A stretch of DNA of 6,545 bases from Halovenus sp. (GTDB lineage Archaea; Halobacteriota; Halobacteria; Halobacteriales; Haloarculaceae). The notes under the pieces are model-generated. The model was not told where the DNA came from, did no database searches, and saw only the letters and a list, made by a program, of their open reading frames with translations. Each line of letters starts with the position of its first letter. Position 1 is the first letter of the stretch. A program made the translations under genes and the position numbers. Shown here in pieces: positions 1-6,545 of this stretch. Location: contig PUMG01000091.1 in NCBI GenBank assembly GCA_003551265.1, positions 1 through 6,545 of the forward strand, given 5' to 3'.

Positions 1-240
1 CGGGTCGCGTCGGCGTTTCTGTTCTTCATGTATCCGGAGACGTACCTTCCCGTCGGAGACAGAGAGTGGCATGCACTCGGCGAGTTCGGGTACGTCGACG
101 AACCGTATCCCGACCCACCATCTGCCGAGCAGTATCTGCGCTATCACGAGAGTTGCCGCGAGATGATCGAGGAGTTCGAGGTCACCCCGTGGACGCTCTA
201 CCGGGCGCTGTGGCGGGTTGGAAGCGAAGCTACCGATTGA
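1..240 (+). CDS. C-terminal 79 residues of an unrecognised protein (5' end outside window)
   Basis: Frame 1 is open from the first base to the TGA at 238-240, giving 79 residues of a protein that began to the left. The start lies outside the window; the internal ATG at 28 is not needed. The stretch opens with RVASAFLFFMYPETYLPVGD, continues with an aromatic and acidic run, and ends RALWRVGSEATD. I cannot assign a family. The motif 'ASAfLffmyPe.Y.pvgDRe' loosely resembles the segment 'SAiL..l.Pd.YpviDrRv' seen in some helix-hairpin-helix (HhH-GPD-like) proteins, but this is a recollection of a pattern and not an identification. The stop codon lies inside the sequence TTGACATCCTCC (237-248), which matches an IS200/IS605-type end, so the natural C-terminus may have been replaced or shortened by an insertion. 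The coding frame is well supported; the function is unknown. Confidence 0.75.
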   Translation, partial: RVASAFLFFMYPETYLPVGDREWHALGEFGYVDEPYPDPPSAEQYLRYHESCREMIEEFEVTPWTLYRALWRVGSEATD

Positions 241-275
241 CATCCTCCACACGGCTTTAGTCCTGTCTCTGACCG
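237..275 (-). mobile_element. Right-end (RE) remnant of an IS200/IS605 (IS1341-type) element
   Basis: Read on the minus strand from 275 to 237, the sequence has a small hairpin followed by GGAGGATGTCAA. The hairpin stem is ACAGGA/CCGTGT, with loop CTAAAG, one mismatch and one wobble. From memory, haloarchaeal tnpB-only IS1341-type elements end with a CTAAAG-like loop in a stem, then GGAGGATGTCAA, with the flank starting right after TCAA. By that model the element would lie at higher coordinates, with tnpB on the minus strand, but no tnpB is present. The flanking host sequence starts at 236 and is the end of the upstream gene. The stem has lost the perfect pairing expected of an active end, which suggests decay. 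Assignment rests on motif recall only. Confidence 0.5.
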
Positions 276-333
276 ATACGTTGGACGCGGTCTGTCCCAG
301 GGATGTATAGCGGTCGAGGGAATCTGTGATAGA

Positions 334-361
334 TTCTCACCCCACACGTACGATGTGAGAA
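334..361. repeat. Small inverted repeat (7-bp stem, 14-nt loop)
   Basis: TTCTCAC (334-340) and GTGAGAA (355-361) are perfect reverse complements. The 14-nt loop contains CACAC and GTACGATG, which allow a few further pairs. There is no poly-T on either side, so a terminator is unlikely. It may be an operator-like dyad or a structural part of the surrounding accessory patch. Confidence 0.35.
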
Positions 362-447
362 CTATCAATCGTTCCGTCGACCGGTATCGTGAGCAGTCAC
401 AATTTGGCTGTGTGTCGTGTCCTGAAGGAGGAACAGCCAGGAGTGAG

Positions 448-569
448 AAGAGGGGAAAGCCCCAGGTCGCTCGACTCGGGGGGCTCGCTGCGCGCTTCCC
501 TCGCGATGGTCGGTCCAGTGCTTGTGTCGCCCACCGTCGTCGAGTGCCCTGCCCCTTTCGGTCCCACCC
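448..569 (-). repeat. Unit A of a paired ~123-nt element (minus orientation)
   Basis: Read on minus from 569, this 122-nt unit starts GGGTGGGACCGAAAGGGG and ends with CGAGTCGAGCG, then GGGG-CTTT-CCCC (463-452) and TCTT. It aligns end to end with unit B (648-771) at about 76% identity by hand, with one 2-nt gap near position 86. Shared blocks are the head GGGTGGGA..GAAGGGG-like, CAAGCAC, CGCGAG, GCGCAG, CCCCCGAGTCGAGCG and the terminal G-stem/CTT/C-stem/TCTT. From memory, a 'gggactgaaaggggc'-like head recurs in intergenic DNA of many haloarchaea. The two units are in opposite orientation, so together they make a long imperfect inverted repeat. Function unknown: small RNA, mobile element or both. 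Confidence 0.6.
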
Positions 570-647
570 GGGTCGGCTGTTTGGCCGGTCAACAGGCGGT
601 GGCTGACTGGTCAGCCGACAGACGGTGGCTGACCAAATTGGCAACGT
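570..647. repeat. 78-bp spacer between units A and B, with nested direct and inverted repeats
   Basis: The spacer holds four overlapping repeats. A 15-mer CAG(G/A)CGGTGGCTGAC occurs at 593-607 and 619-633 (26-bp period). GTCGGCTG (572-579) is the reverse complement of CAGCCGAC (612-619). GGCTGAC-TG-GTCAGCC (601-616) is a perfect 7-bp stem with a 2-nt loop. TGACC occurs upstream of unit B's head, and on minus upstream of unit A's head. If the region is transcribed or extruded as a cruciform, this spacer would be the apical part of a long hairpin. Alternatively it could carry divergent control sites for the two units. Confidence 0.5.
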
Positions 648-771
648 GGGTGGGAATGGAAGGGGCCGCTCGCTCGGCGAAGGCGGACCCCTCAAGCACC
701 GCAGCGAGCACCGCGAGCGAGGAGCGCAGTGTGGGTCCCCCGAGTCGAGCGGGCGGGGGCTTCCCCCTCTT
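648..771 (+). repeat. Unit B of the paired ~123-nt element (plus orientation)
   Basis: This 124-nt unit starts GGGTGGGAATGGAAGGGG and ends CGAGTCGAGCG, then GGGGG-CTT-CCCCC (755-767) and TCTT. It aligns along its full length with unit A on the other strand (about 76% identity, one 2-nt gap). Most differences fall in the middle third, while the head and the terminal hairpin are best kept, which suggests that the ends matter. A T7 run follows at 789-795. No open reading frame in it resembles a protein family. Confidence 0.6.
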
Positions 772-795
772 CAAGACCCACAATTCGATTTTTTT
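755..795 (+). terminator. Possible transcription terminator after unit B
   Basis: A strong GC hairpin, GGGGG-CTT-CCCCC at 755-767, is followed by TCTT and then by T7 at 789-795 in an AT-rich stretch. Archaeal transcripts commonly end in T runs, and a hairpin is not required. A plus-strand RNA covering unit B could end here at about 790-795. No promoter for such an RNA is clear, so this remains tentative. Confidence 0.35.
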
Positions 796-985
796 CTATC
801 AGTTCAAGTATAATTGTATCCAGCACTCAGTACAACCTATGCACGCAGTGCACGCACCACTCTGGATTTGTGGGTAAAAGACAGGACTGAAATCGTGCGC
901 TTTCTCCTCAATGTTCTGCAAACCATCACGGGCGGAGAATATGACAGGTCCGACAGTTATTTGACTGCTTCTGTTGAATAGTCGG

Positions 986-994
986 TAATATATG
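986..994 (+). promoter_or_regulatory. TATA-like box for the GIDE/DUF3592 operon
   Basis: TAATATATG is the most AT-rich short block ahead of the operon. It would place a transcription start at about 1016-1020, giving a short leader that includes GGGGAGG (1021-1027). The leader and the GTG at 1036 fit together well. A competing AT-rich block, GTTATTTGA at about 956-964, is further away. Confidence 0.45.
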
Positions 995-1035
995 CTTACT
1001 GTACTGTCAGTTCGGCATCCGGGGAGGTGGTGGTC

Positions 1036-2082
1036 GTGTCCTACGAGCCAGTGACAATCAGGGAAGCAGCCCAGGTAGAGGTGTTGCTGTTCGTCGCTCT
1101 CGCGCTCGTCGGTGCGCTGGCTATCATCTACTGGGGCTTTCAGACGTATCGGTTCGGACGCATCATCAGCGACACGCCGCCGGAACCAGTGCGGTCAGTC
1201 GCAATGGGACGGACCGAGGTGAACGGACAGATACTGCCGTACCAGCGCATCTACGACCAGCCGTTCACCGAAGGGCGCTGCGTCTACGGCGAGTACAAAG
1301 TCAGAGAGTACAGGGAGTATCCGAACGACGATGACAAAGACGACCGCTGGGAGACCGTCGCCTCGGGGTCGTTCGGCTGTCCGTTCTACATCGACGACGG
1401 GACTGGCAAGATTCTCGTCGAACCGAACGACGACACCATCTACGAGATTTCCGACGAGTACTCGAACACGATTCGCGTTGGCAAGAACCAGTCTCCACCT
1501 GACACTGTACAGAATTTTCTGGGCGGAACAAGTACTGCCACCACCAGTCAGTCCTCCGACGATGAGGACGCGAACAGCGGGCGCCTCGGCCGTCTCCGAC
1601 GCAGGTTCTTCGGCGGGGACGGGGACGAACAATCGAGCGTGACCGAACAGTCGTTCCCGGACGCACAACCCGACGACAGCGTCACGGAAGAGGAGAGCGG
1701 GGGAGGCGAGACAGAACAAGCGAGCGAGTACCGCCACGTGCGTCGGGGCGAGTTCTCGTCGGTGTCGAGCACGAGTCGAAAGCGCCGGTACAGCCAGACG
1801 GTGCTGCCGGTCGAAGGGGAGACGTACGTCTACGGTGGGGCGACGCGCAGAGACCCCGAGAGCGTGTCCGCTGGCGACGTTGCGGAGGCGATACGGACAG
1901 ACCCGAGTACCGGCGAGTTCATCATCTCGGACAAGAGCGAGTTCGAACTCGCACGAGGATACACGAAACGTTCAGTGATGTACATGACCGCTGGACTGGT
2001 GTGTGGTGCGATGATTCTCGCGGTCCTCGCACAGATACTCATCACAGGACCGGTGTACGGAATCGAGGCGACACTTCCATGA
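1036..2082 (+). CDS. GIDE-domain membrane protein (MUL1/BAM-type, no RING finger)
   Basis: This is a 348-residue protein when started at GTG 1036. In-frame GTGs also lie at 1027 and 1030, but GGAGG (1023-1027) is best spaced for 1036. TM1 spans about residues 14-33. The GIDE-like domain follows at about 52-130, with GRCVYGEYKV (80-89), a central W (105) and a CPFYIDDGTGKILVEP block (115-130). The fold resumes near 231-270 (RRYSQTVLPVEGETYVYGG), and TM2 is at about 313-338. In eukaryotic MUL1 the GIDE (BAM) domain sits between two membrane segments and a RING finger follows. Here no RING is present and the protein ends soon after TM2, so ubiquitin-ligase activity is not expected. An unusual acidic, Ser/Thr/Gly-rich linker (about 163-230), interrupted by a basic patch RLGRLRRRFF, splits the domain. 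It shares an operon with the next gene. The fold call is by motif recognition; the role is unknown. Confidence 0.75.
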   Translation: MSYEPVTIREAAQVEVLLFVALALVGALAIIYWGFQTYRFGRIISDTPPEPVRSVAMGRTEVNGQILPYQRIYDQPFTEGRCVYGEYKVREYREYPNDDDKDDRWETVASGSFGCPFYIDDGTGKILVEPNDDTIYEISDEYSNTIRVGKNQSPPDTVQNFLGGTSTATTSQSSDDEDANSGRLGRLRRRFFGGDGDEQSSVTEQSFPDAQPDDSVTEEESGGGETEQASEYRHVRRGEFSSVSSTSRKRRYSQTVLPVEGETYVYGGATRRDPESVSAGDVAEAIRTDPSTGEFIISDKSEFELARGYTKRSVMYMTAGLVCGAMILAVLAQILITGPVYGIEATLP

Positions 2083-2091
2083 GGTGGACAG

Positions 2092-2607
2092 ATGCCGAGT
2101 ATTAAAAGCGTCGTCGTGGCGGTCGTGTTCGTTGCGGCAGGAAGCGGACTCGTCTTCGTCGGGTTCGAGGCCGCCGCCTACGAGCATACCATCGCCGACC
2201 GCGAGGTGACGACCGACGGGACCGTCACCGAGACGGACGTCTGGCAACTTCCGGATGGGAACTGGACGTACGAGTTTACGTACCAGTACACGTTCGATCA
2301 GCGAGCAGAGATAACCGCACAGGACCTCGAAGACGTGTACTCCGAGGAGATGAGTGGTGAACAGGGTTACACGAGCGTCGAATCCGGCGGTGAGTACAGC
2401 ACCGAGCGAAGCGCGAGGAGTGCAATGGAGGGGAACTTCGAGGACGACGGCAGTGTCATCGTCTACGTCGACCCGTTCTTCCCGGACGACAGTTCGCTCT
2501 CGGATGCGACGACTCCGCTACCGATGGCGTTGCAGTACGGCGGTGCTGTTGCGCTCGCACTTGGCCTGTTCTGGCTTGCACGAATGGCGCGCCGAGTGTC
2601 TGCGTAG
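2092..2607 (+). CDS. DUF3592-like two-helix membrane protein
   Basis: This is a 171-residue protein. TM1 is at about residues 6-27, followed by an acidic soluble domain, with TM2 at about 145-166 and a basic tail (RMARRVSA). The soluble part has the pattern seen in DUF3592 proteins: an early DGTVTETDV strand, an aromatic YEFTYQYTF strand (60-68), and later VIVYVDPFFPDDSSL (122-136), equivalent to the family's 'v.YdP.nP..s.l'. The domain is Glu/Asp/Ser-rich between about 78 and 118. The ATG at 2092 lies 9 nt after the upstream TGA, and GAGGTG (2081-2086) overlaps that stop codon, so the two genes are co-transcribed and probably translationally linked. Its architecture mirrors its neighbour's (TM, domain, TM), which suggests the two act together. 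DUF3592 has no known activity. Basic residues after TM2 and few before TM1 do not settle the topology. Confidence 0.7.
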   Translation: MPSIKSVVVAVVFVAAGSGLVFVGFEAAAYEHTIADREVTTDGTVTETDVWQLPDGNWTYEFTYQYTFDQRAEITAQDLEDVYSEEMSGEQGYTSVESGGEYSTERSARSAMEGNFEDDGSVIVYVDPFFPDDSSLSDATTPLPMALQYGGAVALALGLFWLARMARRVSA

Positions 2608-2649
2608 CACGTCTCCTGGAGACAGAAATTCGTCGGGGCTGTGCCGACA

Positions 2650-2656
2650 GTATTAG
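2650..2656 (+). promoter_or_regulatory. Weak TATA-like box for the winged-helix gene
   Basis: GTATTAG is centred about 31 nt upstream of the ATG at 2684. That distance would start transcription at or a few bases before the start codon, giving a leaderless or nearly leaderless mRNA. There is no purine-rich ribosome-binding site directly before the ATG, which agrees with this. The 76-nt gap after the DUF3592-like gene also favours a separate promoter. Confidence 0.35.
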
Positions 2657-2683
2657 GCTTCTTCGGTCCAAGATGCTCCCGAG

Positions 2684-3238
2684 ATGCCACTCGGAAACGC
2701 AGACCTTCGAAGCGACAGAACCCGTTCGCCCGGCGCGTTCTTGCTGGACGAACCGGAGGCGAGTCACGTCTACGCCTGGCTGTTCAAACATCAGCCAGCG
2801 ACGCTCGAGGAATACGTCGAGACCGTCGACGTCAACGAGCGACAGGCACGGCTTGCAGTGAATCGGCTATGCGCTCACGGGCTACTCATCGAGAAAGAAG
2901 CGGAGTACGAAGCTGAAGCGGTACACGAAGTGATAGAGGGCGTCCACGTCACGCCAGTCGTTGCCGCCGTCGTGGCCAAACAGCTCGAAAACTACGCCGT
3001 CAGAAAGCTCGTCCGGCGACACGGCGTCCTTGCACTTGCACGGACAGTCGCCTGCTGGTCAGCGGTTCGAGAGGGGACACTCACGAGCAGGGAGGTGGGT
3101 GAACTCGTCGGACTCGACCAACACGACGGCGTGACCGCGACGAACGCCGTCCGTGCCGTCGAGGACTACCTCGATATCGACCCCTACTTCGAACAGATTC
3201 CGACTGTCGAACCACTCGACGCGCCAGCCACGAAGTGA
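2684..3238 (+). CDS. Winged-helix DNA-binding regulator, haloarchaeal type
   Basis: This is a 184-residue protein. Residues about 26-72 form a helix-turn-helix/winged-helix: AWLFKHQPATLEEYVE, then DVNERQARLAVNRLCAHGLL as the recognition region, then a short wing (IEKEAEYEAE). A long helical segment follows at about 90-127 (TPVVAAVVAKQLENYAVRKLV), and a second HTH-like stretch lies at about 131-165 (TLTSREVGELVGL.QHDGVTATNAVRAVEDYL). This two-part layout is common among small haloarchaeal regulators; I cannot name the exact family. The start at 2684 is chosen because it is the first ATG in frame and lies about 30 nt below a TATA-like block. It is transcribed toward fhs, which is on the other strand, and the two stop codons are 42 nt apart. 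The neighbours do not fix its targets. It could control the membrane-protein operon, itself or the folate genes; none of these is shown. Confidence 0.7.
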   Translation: MPLGNADLRSDRTRSPGAFLLDEPEASHVYAWLFKHQPATLEEYVETVDVNERQARLAVNRLCAHGLLIEKEAEYEAEAVHEVIEGVHVTPVVAAVVAKQLENYAVRKLVRRHGVLALARTVACWSAVREGTLTSREVGELVGLDQHDGVTATNAVRAVEDYLDIDPYFEQIPTVEPLDAPATK

Positions 3239-3280
3239 GACGACTCGACCAGAATCGACAGGGATGGGAGCTCGCCGGTC

Positions 3281-4993
<1,713 letters not shown>

Positions 4994-5243
4994 TGTGATA
5001 TAACCTACCGCTGACGTGGGTATCAATGTTGGCCTACGTGTTGACTTTCGAAACTGACGTGCCGACTCGACAGGCTGACTCGTCTGATACCCCAGTACTC
5101 ACGCCCGTTCGGGCACATACTCTCAGCACAGAATCACGTTGTGTTTTGAGACATCGAGTGTCGGCCGATAGCAGCGTTTTCTCGGTCCGCGTTCGCCGAC
5201 GTGTTCCGGACAAATTTAACTGGACGCCCTCGACAGTGGAGAT
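4994..5243. promoter_or_regulatory. Divergent fhs/folC intergenic region
   Basis: This 250-bp gap separates divergent fhs and folC and holds no convincing gene. Two small signals stand out. GCCCG-TT-CGGGC (5103-5114) is a 5-bp perfect dyad. CTGACGTG occurs at 5011-5018 and 5054-5061, 43 bp apart (about four helical turns), on the same strand. For fhs, an AT-rich block (minus TTGATA at 5022-5027) is about 30 nt upstream of ATG 4993; it is weak. A stronger TTATAT on minus (about 4998-5003) is too close to the start to serve that ATG. None of these sites can be tied to a known regulator. Confidence 0.4.
5212..5219 (+). promoter_or_regulatory. TATA box for folC, predicting a leaderless mRNA
   Basis: AAATTTAA is flanked by GC-rich DNA and centred about 28 nt before ATG 5244. 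That distance puts the transcription start at or next to the start codon, as is common in haloarchaea. GGAG at 5238-5241 is only 2 nt from the ATG and therefore too close to act as a ribosome-binding site, which supports the leaderless reading. Confidence 0.55.
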
Positions 5244-6545
5244 ATGGAGTACCACGAGGCAGTGAACCGACTGGAGGGGTTACGACGACTTCGGCCGAAA
5301 CTGGGGACCGAGACGACCGCCTCGTTGCTGGCTGTCCACGACGACCCACACGAGAAGCTCACTGCCGTCCAGATTGCAGGCTCGAACGGGAAAGGCTCGA
5401 CTGCGAGCATACTCGACTCGGTTCTGCGTGAAGCGGGGCTGACGGTGGGGCTGTACACGTCGCCGGACCTGGCGGACCTCCGCGAGCGAATCCGGGTACA
5501 GGGCGAGAAGATTCCAGAGCACGAAGTCGCCGAGTTCGTCCGCGACACCTGGCCGACAATCGTCGACGGTATCGTCGAGGGCGACGCCCCGACGTTCTTC
5601 GAGGCGTTCACCGCGATGGCGCTCTGGCACTTCGAGCGTGAGGATGTCGACATCGCCGTACTGGAGGTGGGCATCGGCGGACGCTACGACGCCACGAGCG
5701 TCGTCGACCCGGTCGCGTCGGCGGTTACCACGGTCTCGCTCGAACACACCGACATCCTCGGTTCGACTGTCGAGGAGATCGCACGCGACAAAGCACAGGT
5801 TGCGCCCGGAGACAGGCCGCTGGTGACCGGTGCAACCGGGGAGGCGCTCGAAACCATCCGTGAGGTGACCGACGTGGTGACCGTCTCGGGGACGAGCAAG
5901 ATAGACGTCGAGGAGTCAGAGACCACAGACGTCGAGGCGACAGACGTCAAGACAACAGAGACGGGGATGATTCCGGGGGTCGGGAACGACCAGCCAACAG
6001 AAGCATCGCTGTCGCTCAGCGGACCGGAGTGGTCGGTCGATACCCGGACGCCGTTGCTCGGTTCACACCAGGCACTCAACGCGGGAATCGCGGCAACGCT
6101 CGCACGACAGGTCGCCTCACCCACCGAGAGCGACATCGAAAGGGGAATCCGAAACGTCACCTGGCCGGGGCGCTTCGAGGTGATGGACCAGCACCCGCTG
6201 GTCGTTCTGGACGGCGCGCACAACCCGGCCGCGTGTGAGCGTCTCACCCGACTGCTCGAACGCTTCGAGTTCGAACGCCTCCACCTCGTCTTCGGTGCGA
6301 TGCGTGACAAAGACCACGCAGCGATGGTTCGTTCGCTTCCCACCGCCTCGTCGGTGTTTCTCACTGAACCCGACGTCTCTCGTGCGGCCGACTCGGAGGT
6401 ACTCGCTGCCGTCTTCGACCGGGAGATGGAAGCAACCGCGACGCAAGCAGGGCCAGTGCTCGGTGGACTCGAACAGGCACTGGAGGCGGCGAGTGTGGAC
6501 GACTGCGTTCTCGTCTCGGGTTCGCTGTACGCTGTCGCCGAAGCA
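5244..6545 (+). CDS. folC: Folylpolyglutamate synthase / dihydrofolate synthase (3' end outside window; possible FolC-FolP fusion)
   Basis: FolC is a cytoplasmic Mur-ligase-family enzyme that uses ATP to add glutamate to dihydropteroate or folates. The frame is open from ATG 5244 to the last base (434 codons). Landmarks: P-loop GSNGKGST (46-53), YTSPDL (71-76), FFEAFTAMA (118-126), EVGIGGRYDATS (141-152), LEHTDILG (166-173), and RDKAQVAPG (181-189), in which K183 fits the carbamylated lysine of the family. Further on are GSHQALNAG near 274-282, WPGRFEV (307-313), DGAHNPAA (323-330), FGAMRDKD (350-357) and GSLYAVAEA (426-434). GSLY is close to the end of a normal 420-440-residue FolC, so the domain is almost complete here. 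In haloarchaea such as Haloferax, FolC is fused to FolP (dihydropteroate synthase); whether that is so here lies beyond the window. A Thr/Asp/Glu-rich insert sits at about 218-252. Its neighbour fhs uses the same cofactor. Confidence 0.92.
   Translation, partial: MEYHEAVNRLEGLRRLRPKLGTETTASLLAVHDDPHEKLTAVQIAGSNGKGSTASILDSVLREAGLTVGLYTSPDLADLRERIRVQGEKIPEHEVAEFVRDTWPTIVDGIVEGDAPTFFEAFTAMALWHFEREDVDIAVLEVGIGGRYDATSVVDPVASAVTTVSLEHTDILGSTVEEIARDKAQVAPGDRPLVTGATGEALETIREVTDVVTVSGTSKIDVEESETTDVEATDVKTTETGMIPGVGNDQPTEASLSLSGPEWSVDTRTPLLGSHQALNAGIAATLARQVASPTESDIERGIRNVTWPGRFEVMDQHPLVVLDGAHNPAACERLTRLLERFEFERLHLVFGAMRDKDHAAMVRSLPTASSVFLTEPDVSRAADSEVLAAVFDREMEATATQAGPVLGGLEQALEAASVDDCVLVSGSLYAVAEA

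Larger units (their letters stand above)
237..911. mobile_element. Candidate non-autonomous element (MITE-like) with inverted ends, no transposase
   Basis: This gene-free interval is bounded by imperfect inverted copies of one sequence: 250-275 (minus) and 872-897 (plus) match at 20 of 26 positions by hand alignment. Each carries a small hairpin with one mismatched pair and a six-base loop (CTAAAG or CTGAAA), and each is followed 13-14 nt further out by TCAA (ending at 237 and 911). Inside lie two head-to-head ~123-nt units. The remaining stretches, 276-447 and 772-871, hold no convincing gene; they contain a 7-bp hairpin (334-361), a T run (789-795) and an 8-bp inverted pair ACCCACAA (776-783)/TTGTGGGT (868-875). 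Reading frames crossing the interval show no domain and look like by-products of high GC. It could be a palindrome-type derivative of an IS605 relative, or two unrelated remnants side by side. No target duplication is visible. Confidence 0.35.

Noticed and set aside
448..571. Resemblance of the GAGGGGAAAGCCCC stretch to the conserved start of RNase P RNA
   Set aside because: Other conserved RNase P RNA regions are absent, and the stretch is explained by the terminal hairpin shared with unit B.
593..633. CRISPR-like direct repeat (15-mer, two copies)
   Set aside because: Only two copies with an 11-nt gap; no array, leader or cas gene.
198..695. Long open frame on minus (165 codons) through the accessory patch
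   Set aside because: It overlaps the end of the left gene and the spacer and unit A, is rich in R/S/P and has no domain or acidic haloarchaeal composition. High GC makes such frames common.
389..877. Long open frame on plus (162 codons) across units A and B
   Set aside because: It reads through both inverted units and ends in an AT-rich stretch; there is no ribosome-binding site, no recognisable domain and non-acidic composition.
839..877. 12-codon frame (MHAVHAPLWICG) with TATAAT-like block 28 nt upstream
   Set aside because: Spacing suits a leaderless start, but the frame is tiny, sits in a probable mobile remnant, and nothing else supports translation.
4994..5026. Upstream TTG start adding 11 residues to Fhs
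   Set aside because: TTG starts are rare, and the ATG at 4993 begins the acidic MASDDDGG N-terminus expected for the family in haloarchaea.
5216..6446. Minus-strand open frames opposite folC (109-226 codons)
   Set aside because: They are shadows of the folC coding frame, which holds all family motifs.

Overview
The window looks like chromosomal DNA of a haloarchaeon (class Halobacteria). Most of it is GC-rich. The proteins are strongly acidic, with many D/E residues. Start sites alternate between leaderless starts placed about 27 nt below an AT-rich TATA-like box and starts preceded by GGAGG/GAGGTG. The gene set also fits: folate-type C1 enzymes, a RING-less GIDE membrane protein and a small winged-helix regulator. 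The genus cannot be decided from this sequence.

Layout. 1-240: C-terminal end of an unrecognised gene entering from the left. 237-911: a gene-free accessory patch. Its left edge matches the right-end signature of IS200/IS605 (IS1341-type, tnpB-bearing) elements, and this signature supplies the upstream gene's stop codon. A diverged inverted copy of that end lies at 872-911. Between them are two homologous ~123-nt units in head-to-head orientation (448-569 on minus, 648-771 on plus) around a 78-bp spacer packed with small repeats. There is no transposase or tnpB gene. 987-2607: a promoter and a two-gene operon for membrane proteins, each built as TM-domain-TM (GIDE domain, then a DUF3592-like protein). 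2684-3238: a winged-helix regulator, probably with a leaderless transcript. 3281-4993 (minus): formate-tetrahydrofolate ligase, fhs. 4994-5243: divergent promoter region. 5244-6545: folC, which runs off the right edge just before the expected end of its FolC domain.

How the parts work together. fhs and folC are divergently transcribed and biochemically linked: Fhs loads formate onto tetrahydrofolate, and FolC adds glutamate to folates so that they are retained and used. The GIDE and DUF3592-like proteins are 9 nt apart and are probably made together at the membrane; their function is unknown. The regulator has no target that can be named from sequence. The most unusual part is the 237-911 patch, which may be a non-autonomous mobile element or the source of a structured RNA.
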